DNA of 64,000 bases from Parasutterella muris. Lineage in GTDB: Bacteria > Pseudomonadota > Gammaproteobacteria > Burkholderiales > Burkholderiaceae_F. The stretch lies in contig NZ_CALPCV010000003.1 of NCBI RefSeq assembly GCF_943193095.1, forward strand, positions 62,001-126,000, read 5' to 3'. Position 1 is the stretch's first letter. Each line of letters begins with the position of its first letter. The translations under genes were made by a program, and so were the position numbers. The notes beneath the pieces are model-generated. The model had not been told where the DNA came from. It searched no databases and saw nothing but the letters and a program-made list of their open reading frames with translations. Shown here one piece after another: positions 25,776 through 33,780 of this stretch.

Positions 25776-26780
25776 ATGATGATTAAAGATATGCAAACTC
25801 GAATTTGTCCTGAAACCGCCGCGCTGATTCTTGAGCGCGCCCAAGGCAATTATCGTGAAATCCTGCAGTATGCCGGTGTCAGCGAGAAGGTTCTTCACAA
25901 ACCGAACCAGGAATGTCCCTGGTGCGGCGGAGAGGATCGTTTCTCCTTCACCGACAAATTTAGAAAAGGCGATAGCTACTGCCGTCACTGCGGCCATCAC
26001 AGCGGTGTGGATTTGCTTATGCTGATCCGAAACTTCTCTTATAAGGAAGCGCTTCTGTATATCGCAGACTTTTTCTCGATTCCCGTTGAAGAGTACCGTG
26101 CTGTACGTCGCCGCAAACCGGTTCAGAGGACTCGAGACTCCGTCGAAAGACTGTGGAGTTTTTCGCGTCCGATTGAAGAGGGAGACGGCGCCTATGTCTA
26201 TCTTCGCTCAAGAGGAATTCTCGGGAAACTCCCTCCCGCTCTGCGTTCAATCAAGTCTATGCGATATTCGCAGCAGGCTGAAAACGGGCAGGATTGGGAA
26301 TCGAGCTATTTCGAGGGCCTCATTGCGGAGATCAGCGATATGCACGGAAAACGAGTGAATCTGCACAGAACTTATCTTGAAGGAGGCCGTAAGGCCGATG
26401 TTAAGACAGTGAAAAAGGTTCTCTCAAAGGAGCTCTCCGGCTGCTCCATTCGGCTTGGCGAATATCAGCCCGACGGAGTCCTCGGACTTGCTGAAGGAAT
26501 TGAAACCGCGCTCTCGGCTTCCGAACTTTTTAAAGTTCCGGTTTGGTCGGTGATCGCGGCGTTTAATTTCAAACAATTTGTCCCGCCGGAAGGCGTCAGA
26601 AAACTGATCCTTTTTGCGGATGCGGATCTGAACTTTGTGGGACAAAGAGAAGCCTATTGCGCTGCCGCTGTTTTAAAGCAGCGGTATCCCGCGCTTGAAG
26701 TTGAAGTACGTCTTCCGGACTTTCCCGGCTGGGATTGGAATGACGTGCTGATGCACAGGCGCGCTCAGAAGGCTTCGTAG
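25776..26780 (+). CDS. phage/plasmid-type DNA primase: zinc ribbon plus Toprim
   Basis: The product (334 residues from ATG 25776) has a primase zinc ribbon in the first third (CPWCGGEDRF...GDSYCRHCG). This is followed by a helical linker and a Toprim domain with LGLAEGIETALSA (the Glu motif), LILFADADLNFVGQ (the D-x-D motif) and a closing PGWDWNDVLM. This zinc-ribbon/Toprim layout is typical of primases encoded by integrative elements, plasmids and P4-like phages. No helicase domain is present. No clear ribosome-binding site precedes 25776; a longer frame from 25632 would run through the leader hairpins and is less likely. It heads a cassette with CobS-like, DUF3150-like and VWA genes. Confidence 0.75.
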   Translation: MMIKDMQTRICPETAALILERAQGNYREILQYAGVSEKVLHKPNQECPWCGGEDRFSFTDKFRKGDSYCRHCGHHSGVDLLMLIRNFSYKEALLYIADFFSIPVEEYRAVRRRKPVQRTRDSVERLWSFSRPIEEGDGAYVYLRSRGILGKLPPALRSIKSMRYSQQAENGQDWESSYFEGLIAEISDMHGKRVNLHRTYLEGGRKADVKTVKKVLSKELSGCSIRLGEYQPDGVLGLAEGIETALSASELFKVPVWSVIAAFNFKQFVPPEGVRKLILFADADLNFVGQREAYCAAAVLKQRYPALEVEVRLPDFPGWDWNDVLMHRRAQKAS

Positions 26781-26818
26781 CACCAAAGATGCTTAGCGGC
26801 ACTTCAGGGCGATAGGCT

Positions 26819-26960
26819 GGCGGAATTAGATTTCCGCCGACAAAGAAAGGCTCCTGCACAAAGCCTTTCTTTGACGGAAAACATTTGTGCAGTTTTTTAT
26901 ACCCCGCGGGGCTTTCGACCCCGCGGCAGCGGCAGGAAAGCTCCGTTTTTTATTTGGAGT
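26819..26960 (+). promoter_or_regulatory. structured leader of the CobS-like gene with probable pseudoknot
   Basis: In order: GGCGGAA/TTCCGCC (26819-26838); an 11-pair stem AAAGAAAGGCT/AGCCTTTCTTT (26842-26872); CTGCACAAA (26854-26862), lying mainly in that loop, exactly complementary to TTTGTGCAG (26884-26892) and followed by six T; CCGCGGGG/CCCCGCGG (26904-26926); and CTCC (26941-26944), which could pair with the GGAG ribosome-binding site (26956-26959). Loop and downstream strand can form a pseudoknot or an alternative terminator. Confidence 0.6.
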
Positions 26961-26965
26961 TTTTT

Positions 26966-27988
26966 ATGCAGCAGGTATTTGACGATGTGATTTGCGCGGA
27001 AGAGTTTGGTTTTACTTCCGAGCAGAAGGTTCTGGGCTATCAGAGAGAATCATGGGATGTTTCCGAGCATTACCTGATTCCGAAGAAAGACCCGAACTAT
27101 GTTTTCCGGCAGGAAACACTGGGCATTATGTCCGCATGGTGGGAGATGGGTTCGGGAGAGCCGCTGTTTGTCAGCGGTCCTCACGGATCCGGCAAGACAA
27201 GTTTTATCAATCAGTTTTGTGCCCGAGTTCGTGCTCCGGTCATTGCGATGACCGCACGCGCGCGGCTGGATCGAACAGACTTGATCGGTCACTATGTGAT
27301 TGACAAAGACAAAAGCATGCGCTTTGTTGACGGACCGCTGACGCGGGCCTGGCGGCGCGGTTTTGTGTTTTTGGTTAATGAAATGTCGGCAGCTCCGGGC
27401 GATCTCTGGCTTTCGGTCAACGAACTGCTGGAGGGTGCGCCTTTATTTATTGAGGCAACCGGAGAGGTGATTGAGCGTCATCCGCGCACGAGGATTGTCA
27501 TGACAGACAACATCCGAGGCTTATGTGATGACGAGAAAGGCTCCTACGTGGGGCGTTTCGTTCAGGATCCCGCGGTTATGGACCGCTGCTGGAAAATGCG
27601 CATGGACTACATGGACGCGGACTCTGAGATTGCACTCATTCTCAGCAGTACGCCGGAAGTTCAGTGCGTCGGCATTTCTTCATCAGACTGGAAGCGGGAA
27701 TTTGCGGTGCGTCTGCGCAAATCGGCCGAAAGAGTTCGTGAAGCTTATTGCGGCATGGATCCTACGGTCAGTGTAGACGCGACAATTTCCACGCGTGTTT
27801 TGATGAGATTTAGAGATTTGCTGCTTTTGAGTTATCGCTCCAAAGCGATGGGATGCTCTCATCGCGAAGCGGTCAGAAAAGCGCTCCGCATTTCTCTAAC
27901 TGACTGCCTTGACTCGACAAGCGCCTCAGTCATTGAGAAGCTTGTTGAAGCTGAATTAGGCAATATCGGCGACTATCTCCTCGTGTAG
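26966..27988 (+). CDS. CobS-like/MoxR-type AAA ATPase
   Basis: The 340-residue AAA+ protein has Walker A GPHGSGKTS (residues 71-79) and a Walker B FVFLVNEM (133-140) in which the usual Asp is Asn. It then has SVNELLEGA and GEVIERHPRTRIVMTDN, where sensor 1 is expected. This form is seen in the CobS-like ATPases of phages and conjugative elements, which pair with a VWA protein and DUF3150, not in true cobaltochelatase operons. The start at 26966 follows TTGGAG by five to six bases; the longer frame runs into the leader structures. It probably remodels a target together with the VWA protein encoded downstream. Confidence 0.8.
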   Translation: MQQVFDDVICAEEFGFTSEQKVLGYQRESWDVSEHYLIPKKDPNYVFRQETLGIMSAWWEMGSGEPLFVSGPHGSGKTSFINQFCARVRAPVIAMTARARLDRTDLIGHYVIDKDKSMRFVDGPLTRAWRRGFVFLVNEMSAAPGDLWLSVNELLEGAPLFIEATGEVIERHPRTRIVMTDNIRGLCDDEKGSYVGRFVQDPAVMDRCWKMRMDYMDADSEIALILSSTPEVQCVGISSSDWKREFAVRLRKSAERVREAYCGMDPTVSVDATISTRVLMRFRDLLLLSYRSKAMGCSHREAVRKALRISLTDCLDSTSASVIEKLVEAELGNIGDYLLV

Positions 27989-28126
27989 CTGACACGAGGA
28001 GGTAAGACAAGAGCTGTCGCAAGTGTTTCTAAACTTTCGTTCGTAAAGAGCGAACAACCCACGGAGATCGAGGGAGTGTTGCCCCTCGATCCTTCGGGTC
28101 AGGGCCTCTCCCTTGAATCAAAAGGA
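27977..28126 (+). promoter_or_regulatory. structured spacer between CobS-like and DUF3150-like genes
   Basis: A ten-pair perfect hairpin CTCCTCGTGT/ACACGAGGAG (27977-28001) spans the CobS-like stop codon. GTTCG/CGAAC (28039-28055) and the nine-pair GATCGAGGG/CCCTCGATC (28066-28091) follow. CTCCCTT just upstream can pair with the AAAGGAG ribosome-binding site (28120-28126) with one mismatch, again hiding a start signal. Confidence 0.55.
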
Positions 28127-28133
28127 GAATTCC

Positions 28134-29072
28134 ATGACCGATTTGTTCCGGGACGCATCTTTCTTTGGCGGATGCGAACCAAAAAATAGTGACAAAACTG
28201 ATGTTGCCGAGAACAGCCTTGTGCTGGTATCTTTCCGGATTTCCGTTTGGACGGGTATGAGCACAGAGCAGACCTCGGTAGAGGAAGGCGCGGAGAACAT
28301 GCGTCGAAGACGCATTGTTCCGGCCTCGATGCTGAAAGTATTTTCAGATTTTCGGGTGCGCGCCAAAGCGCTTTGCGCGGAAAGAGGAGAGCCCTATCTG
28401 AACGGCTATGTCATGAGGCGATGTGACGCTGTCTCGGTTGAACGAACGCTTGCGATTTGGCGCAGAGAGTTCTGTCGGCAGCGAGACGAAGTGTTTGCGC
28501 CGCTTTATGAAAAGAGTGTTTATGACAGGTCGATGGGAGTCGTTCCGAAAGGATGCGCTTCGGACGTGATTTGTCCTTCGACGGATTATGTTCTGCGCCG
28601 CATTTCTTTTGAGTTCGACGCCTTTACTCTTGCGAGCTTCAGCGGTTCCCGCTCTTCGCTGCAGTCCTTTATTCAAGGTCTTGCTTTGCGATTTGCCGAG
28701 GAACTTGATCTCGTTCGCATTGCCGCTGAAAGCGGCGCCATAACGGATGCGCTGCTTTGCCGGCTGGAGATACTTAAAGATCGTCTTTTAGTTTGGCAGG
28801 GCTATCGCGAGGAATTCCGTGACGGCGCGCTGCATCTGACTTCGTGCATTTCTCAGGCCATGCGGCTTAAACCGTATTGCCGGGATAAAACCTCGATGCT
28901 CAGTGAAATTGAGGCTGCGTTCAAACTTTTGGACGCGGCTTCGAGGACGGAGATTGAGGCTGAGCCGAAAACTGCGGAGCCTATAGCCGAGTCTGCTGAA
29001 CCGGACTTTTCTATGGCCTGCGGCTTGGAAGCCATGCTTGCGCGAGGCAAGTCATTATTTTCTTTTAGCTAA
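28134..29072 (+). CDS. DUF3150-like protein
   Basis: The product (312 residues from ATG 28134, six bases after AAAGGAG) has the opening typical of DUF3150: LVLVSFRISVWTGM, then a hydrophilic linker, then ILPE/VPASMLKVFSDFRVRAKALCAERGEPYLNGYVM (a K-x-F-x3-R-x2-A core and a G-x2-x-L-G-Y-like segment). The rest is mostly helical and ends in an acidic tail. DUF3150 genes lie between CobS-like and VWA genes in SXT-type integrative elements and related plasmids. Function is unknown. Its last 35 bases overlap the VWA gene if that gene starts at TTG 29038. Confidence 0.65.
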   Translation: MTDLFRDASFFGGCEPKNSDKTDVAENSLVLVSFRISVWTGMSTEQTSVEEGAENMRRRRIVPASMLKVFSDFRVRAKALCAERGEPYLNGYVMRRCDAVSVERTLAIWRREFCRQRDEVFAPLYEKSVYDRSMGVVPKGCASDVICPSTDYVLRRISFEFDAFTLASFSGSRSSLQSFIQGLALRFAEELDLVRIAAESGAITDALLCRLEILKDRLLVWQGYREEFRDGALHLTSCISQAMRLKPYCRDKTSMLSEIEAAFKLLDAASRTEIEAEPKTAEPIAESAEPDFSMACGLEAMLARGKSLFSFS

Positions 29073-30771
29073 CACCGGGCGCGCGGCCGAATCTCTAATG
29101 AGATCGGCCGCTCAAGCGGTCCCAGAGGAACAGATTTTGAGAGTCGAAACCTGCAACACCATCAACGTCTATAAGGCGGTCAACAGTATTCTTGCCTCGC
29201 TTGCGAACTACAAAGACATTCAGATTGTCTTCGGAGGGGTTCCGAGTACGAACGGTAAAACCGTTTACTTGGGAGAGCCGCCCACGCATTCGCAGGACGC
29301 GCTTGACGCTTATCTTGCGCACGGTACCCACGAGATTCATCATGTGCTGTTTACGGATTTTACGAATGTTTCCAAGCTTGGCGGTCTGCATCCGCTGGTA
29401 AACGCTTTGGAAGACGTTCGTATCGACGCAATCGGCTATCGTAAAACACCGGGCACTTATTTTTGGCGTGAGACTTACTTAGAGCGGATGCTCAAGAGAG
29501 GACGTCTGCCTGAAGTCAACGAAAAGACATCGCCTGCGAAGCTTTTATGCCTGAGCCTTTACTGGCATATGACGGACAAGACGCTTGGCTACAGTTTTAC
29601 TCATATGCTTTCTCAGAGCTCGCAGAACGAATTTATCCGACGTTTTGGCGAGGATCTCTATGAAGAGCTTTCCGCGCTTGCGTATTCAGCAGTGACTTCC
29701 GAATCCACTGATGAAGTTATCGCATATGCCAAATTAATCGCCGAACGTTTTATTAAGGAGCTTTCTTTAGGGAAAAACCGCCGCAAAACTTCCGGCAATT
29801 CCGCTAAAAAGCAAGCGGAGCAGGAGGCCGTGCCGGCAAAAAACACTTCTTCTAATTCGACCGGTTCCGATGCGGCAACCGACAGGAAGCTTGAGCAAAA
29901 GTTTACGGAGCTCTTTGAAGGAGAAAATCCGGATCAGTTTGATATTCATAAACTGCTCGAGCAGGAGAGCAGAAGCAAAGGGAAGTCTCCCGATTTGGCT
30001 CAGGGCAGCAACTCGATTTGGCCTGCGGTCAGAAGTGAGCTTACGCAGAGCATAGACGAGCATTTTGTACAGGATTTAGAGCAATACGAGATTACCGCCT
30101 CAGCCCGATTCAGAAAATTTTTAAATTCAAATGTCATGCGGCCGAGACATCTGAGCCGAAGGGGCAAACAGCTCAGTACACCGGCGCTTGCGGGACTGAT
30201 GGTTGGCGAAGATCGTATTTTTACGACGGAAGATACTGTTAAACAGCCCTCGGCCGCCTTTGCCGTGCTGATCGACCGAAGCGGTTCAATGGATAAAAGA
30301 ACGATGCGTACGGCGGCGATCTGCGGCGCAGTTCTTTGCCGTCTGATTGACCGCGTCAGCGGATGCAGAGCGTCTGCTTATGCGTTTCCGGGAATGGAGC
30401 GCAACACGCTTTTAGAGATCAAGCGTTTTGATGAGCGTCCAGAGTCCGTGACAGATCGCTTCGCGGGTATCCGCTCCTTTGGGTATACACCGGTTTGTCA
30501 GTCGCTGAATTCGGCAGCCGCGATTCTTTCCAACCGCAAAGAGCGGCGCAAGATTATTTTTATGCTGACAGACGGTTTATGTTCCGAGGAGGAGCTTCTC
30601 AAGGAGCGCAGCAAAGTCTTAACAAATGCCGGTATAGAGGTTGTATGTCTTGGCATCGGCAGGCTCTCTCCGCTTATTTTTGATTTGCAGAAAAACATTG
30701 AGGATGCTTTTGATATGCAGGAAGCGTTATATGAGCTGCTTGAAGCGACGATGAAAAAGCATGCGGACTGA
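29038..30771 (+). CDS. CobT-like VWA domain protein with HExxH motif
   Basis: The 577-residue product has an N-terminal domain with H98-E-I-H-H102 in GTHEIHHVLFTDF followed by LVNALEDVRID, the same layout as CobT-like proteins, where the segment resembles a zinc-peptidase helix. A Lys/Ser/Gln-rich acidic linker (about 245-330) follows, then a C-terminal von Willebrand A domain with the MIDAS D413-R-S-G-S417 and IIFMLTDGLCSEE. With the CobS-like ATPase it should form an AAA-VWA pair like MoxR/VWA or CobS/CobT. The start is uncertain: TTG 29038 overlaps the upstream gene by 35 bases; ATG 29098 is the alternative. No magnesium-chelatase or cobalamin genes are nearby. Confidence 0.75.
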   Translation: MREASHYFLLANTGRAAESLMRSAAQAVPEEQILRVETCNTINVYKAVNSILASLANYKDIQIVFGGVPSTNGKTVYLGEPPTHSQDALDAYLAHGTHEIHHVLFTDFTNVSKLGGLHPLVNALEDVRIDAIGYRKTPGTYFWRETYLERMLKRGRLPEVNEKTSPAKLLCLSLYWHMTDKTLGYSFTHMLSQSSQNEFIRRFGEDLYEELSALAYSAVTSESTDEVIAYAKLIAERFIKELSLGKNRRKTSGNSAKKQAEQEAVPAKNTSSNSTGSDAATDRKLEQKFTELFEGENPDQFDIHKLLEQESRSKGKSPDLAQGSNSIWPAVRSELTQSIDEHFVQDLEQYEITASARFRKFLNSNVMRPRHLSRRGKQLSTPALAGLMVGEDRIFTTEDTVKQPSAAFAVLIDRSGSMDKRTMRTAAICGAVLCRLIDRVSGCRASAYAFPGMERNTLLEIKRFDERPESVTDRFAGIRSFGYTPVCQSLNSAAAILSNRKERRKIIFMLTDGLCSEEELLKERSKVLTNAGIEVVCLGIGRLSPLIFDLQKNIEDAFDMQEALYELLEATMKKHAD

Positions 30772-30902
30772 TTAGGCCTCTGAGAAGTCTGAGAAAAAAC
30801 TTCTAACATTTAAGCGGTCTGCGTGTCTCAAAACGAACGGAATCGAGAAAGCCATGAAGTCTCAAGCCTATGATGGCTCCATCATTTAGTGGAGGAATTC
30901 AA

Positions 30903-31274
30903 ATGATTTCTTTTAAGAAAACTCTTTTTGTCGGTTCAATGGCAGCTGCTCTTTTAGGCTTTGGTCTTACAGCCTCCGCTCAGCAGACTCAAGGCCAGCA
31001 GGATCCTCAGGATCAAGCCGTTTATTACGGTGCTCCCTGCATGATGGACGGCTTTTATCAAGGTGCTCCTGTTACGAGCCAGTACCCGGTTATGATGGGC
31101 TTCTACTGCCCGTATCACGGCATGTATCATTTCCGTCCGGTTTATCTGCCTACTCAGCAGCAACAGCAGATTTACCAGCAGTATCAGCAGGCTCCTCAGA
31201 CCCAGACACCTCAGGCCGCTGCTCCTCAGACAGCTCCTCAGGCTCCCGCACAGCAGACTCAGCCGCAGAATTAA
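30903..31274 (+). CDS. exported Gln/Pro-rich small protein
   Basis: The 123-residue protein has a Sec signal peptide (MISFKKTLFVGSMAAALLGFGLTASA). The mature part is short and Tyr/Met/Cys-rich (YYGAPCMMDGFYQGAP, GFYCPYHGMYHFRP), followed by a repetitive Gln/Pro/Ala tail. The two cysteines, with Met and His, could bind metal or form a disulfide. No family is recognised. GGAGG before ATG 30903 fixes the start. It is a single gene between the cassette and the MFS relic. Confidence 0.6.
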   Translation: MISFKKTLFVGSMAAALLGFGLTASAQQTQGQQDPQDQAVYYGAPCMMDGFYQGAPVTSQYPVMMGFYCPYHGMYHFRPVYLPTQQQQQIYQQYQQAPQTQTPQAAAPQTAPQAPAQQTQPQN

Positions 31275-31424
31275 TTTTTTCAATTTGCTGATTCACGCTG
31301 TAAGGCGACGCGATTTAAACCGTGCCGCCTAAATTTTTGTTATCAGTCGGGGGTAACAGCAATATTCTTTTTTTCTCGGCTCGATAGAATACTAAAAAGA
31401 GAAAATACTTTTATCGACAATGCA

Positions 31425-32697
31425 GTGAACCGAAAAGATTCGCCTTTATTCCTCGGCGCGGCTATGCGCTGGTGCCTGCTGTGCGCCGCTCATGGACGGA
31501 TATTTAATTACGTCCGTCGGTTTGGTCTGGTTTCTTTCTGATTTTGTATGCGCTGACAATTCACCTTGGCTGGTGGGATTCAGTGCTTTTGCTTATATTT
31601 TCGGTTCTTTTTTTGGTACGCTGTTTGGCGGCTGGATTGGAGACAGGATGGGGCGGCGCGCCTTATATAACTGTTTGCCGTTTTGCCTTGCCGCACTTTG
31701 CGCGATGCAGACAGTCTGCACTGCTCCAATTTCTTTAATTGCCGTCCGTTTTCTTCTGGGTTTTGTGACAGGAGCGGATTCTACCTGCGCACAGGCGATG
31801 GCTGCCGAGAATTCTCCGAAACTAGTTCGTGCCAAGACACTGACATGGCTGATGAATGCTTGGTTTATCGGCGCGATTTTATCTGCTTGTACCGCATGGT
31901 TAATTAAAGAGATATCTTTGAGCTGGATGGTTTATCCGCTGTTTGCCGCAGTACTGGCACTTATCAGTGCATGGGTTCGGTGCGGCGCGCCGGAATCCGC
32001 GCTTTGGCTGCTGCATCACGGCAGAAACGCGGAAGCGGAGCGTACTCTTGCCATTCTCGGTCTCAGCAATGCGGCGGAATTAACGGAAGAGGAGAGCTTG
32101 CGGAGCAGTGGGCGATTCAACCGCAGGACGATCGGCAAGCTGATTTTTATTTCGGTGTTTTGGTTTTGTCAGGCAGCTCCTGTTACTGCTGTTCTTATGT
32201 TTGGGCCGCTTCTTCTAAACGCGCCGGACATGAGCGGCGAGACCGAGTTCGCGTCGACCATTATTGCGTATCTTTTATTTTTTATCGGCAGTTTCGGTGC
32301 GCTTGGTCTAATCGGACAAACTAAGCGCCGGCCTTTGATTCTGTGGACGTTTGCGCTGATGGCGCTGGGCTTTTTGATGCTTTCTCAGGTTCATCTCGGA
32401 TCGAAACTGATGCTGTGGGCAGCCTTGGCGATATATTCGCTGCCTTATGGGATTCAGTCGGTTTTAGATTATGTCTATCCGTCCGAGCTTTTTCCGACTT
32501 CGATTCGAGCGACAGCGCTGGGAATTTTAGGTTCCACATCTCGGGTGGGCTCGATGATCAGCTCACTGCTTTTTCCGATTGCTTTTATTTCTTACGGTCA
32601 GCAGGCGATGTGCTTTGTCGGCGCCTTTGTTTTGGCGGTCGGCTTTGCGGTCTCATATTTTTACGCTCCGGAGACACATTCGAAGACCGGCATATAG
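31425..32697 (+). pseudogene. MFS transporter, probable N-terminal frameshift
   Basis: The main frame (ATG 31492 to 32697, 401 residues) is an MFS permease with GGWIGDRMGRR between helices 2 and 3 and about 11 helices. It begins in mid helix 1 (MDGYLITSVGLVW). The missing first half of that helix (MRWCLLCAA, preceded by NRKDSPLFLGAA) is found immediately upstream in another frame, opening at GTG 31425. Joining them needs a one-base change near 31488-31491 and would give the standard start of MhpT/sugar-porter type MFS proteins. Either the gene is broken or the sequence has an error; a shortened protein from 31492 seems less likely to work. Confidence 0.55.
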
Positions 32698-32751
32698 CTA
32701 TCGGTTAGGTATTTATCGGCTGACTTCAATGATTCATTCAGAATAAACCGA

Positions 32752-33684
32752 TTAATTTTTGGACCAATTGGCAAACAAACTTCTAAACCAACGATGTGCC
32801 GGATCCCTGTGGGTTGTGTCCGACCAGATGATCGACATCTTTGGACTGTTTGCAGTCAGTGAGTCAGGCAGAGGTATAGTCGTCAGATCCGGATATAGCT
32901 GAAGCGCAAGTTCAGAACTTCTGTCCGTTGAGATCTGTATCAGATCAGTTTTTGTCATTGCCATCCAAGCCATTTCTGCGCGGTCGGTTTTGAATACGAT
33001 ATTGTCATTTTTATTTCTGCCGGTGAAGATGCCGCCGTCCGGAGAAATCCAATCCTGTCGTCTGCCGGAGGGGAGAGAAACTCTTTTAGCTTGGTAGATA
33101 TCCGCTGGGGTGATTTTCCCGGATTGATACAGTGCGTTTAACGGATGGGATTTTCTCAGCAAAATACAACGATCACCGGATTTGAGATCGCAGTAATGAG
33201 CCTGAGGAGGTAGACCGATGGCCCTTCCGATGAGCAAGTCAATTTCCGCTCCCATGAGCGCACTAATGGGATTTGAACTGAGGGAAATATGCTCAACAGA
33301 AGCTTGAGGTGCTTCTTCCATAATTCTTGGTAAAACATAAGCCATCATTGACGGGGCAAATCCCGGGTTGCATGAAAACCGAAAAACCTTTCGACAATGC
33401 CTGATGTCAAAAGGCTGTTCAGCCATATCACTGCAAATGCGAACGATCTCCTGAAGAGCCGGCATTGTTTTAAGAAAAAACGGCGTTGGAAGCAATCTAC
33501 CTTTGGAAACTACGAAAAGCGGATCTTTGAAATATGACCTGAACTTCTGCAAAAGACGACTTGAAGCCACGGGCGTTAAACCGAATTTTTCTCCGCTTTT
33601 GGCAATTGCTCCGGTTTCATAAATTGTGATGAGGAACGCCGCCTGTTCGGCATTAAAGGGATCATTTTTATTGGTCATATGCAT
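32752..33684 (-). CDS. LysR family transcriptional regulator
   Basis: This LysR-type regulator (310 residues) has an N-terminal winged helix-turn-helix (FLITIYETGAIAKSGEKFGLTPVASSRLLQKFRSYFKDPLFV) and a C-terminal periplasmic-binding-like effector domain. The start at 33684 (or ATG 33678) is chosen to match family length; the longer frame to 33798 overlaps the divergent gene. It is transcribed away from the secreted protein/porin/EamA cluster, its probable target. The effector is unknown. Confidence 0.82.
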   Translation of the reverse strand: MHMTNKNDPFNAEQAAFLITIYETGAIAKSGEKFGLTPVASSRLLQKFRSYFKDPLFVVSKGRLLPTPFFLKTMPALQEIVRICSDMAEQPFDIRHCRKVFRFSCNPGFAPSMMAYVLPRIMEEAPQASVEHISLSSNPISALMGAEIDLLIGRAIGLPPQAHYCDLKSGDRCILLRKSHPLNALYQSGKITPADIYQAKRVSLPSGRRQDWISPDGGIFTGRNKNDNIVFKTDRAEMAWMAMTKTDLIQISTDRSSELALQLYPDLTTIPLPDSLTANSPKMSIIWSDTTHRDPAHRWFRSLFANWSKN

Positions 33685-33780
33685 TATCAAAAAATGAAAT
33701 TCCAAACTGAATATTTTCGCTATTTGATATTTTAACAATTTATAACATAATCTTTTTCGAATCACTTTCAAGGAGAATTT

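Noticed and set aside
26966..30771. Cobaltochelatase (CobS/CobT) for vitamin B12
   Set aside because: There are no cobalamin genes nearby, DUF3150 and a primase accompany the pair, and the Walker B Asp is Asn; this is the mobile-element version.
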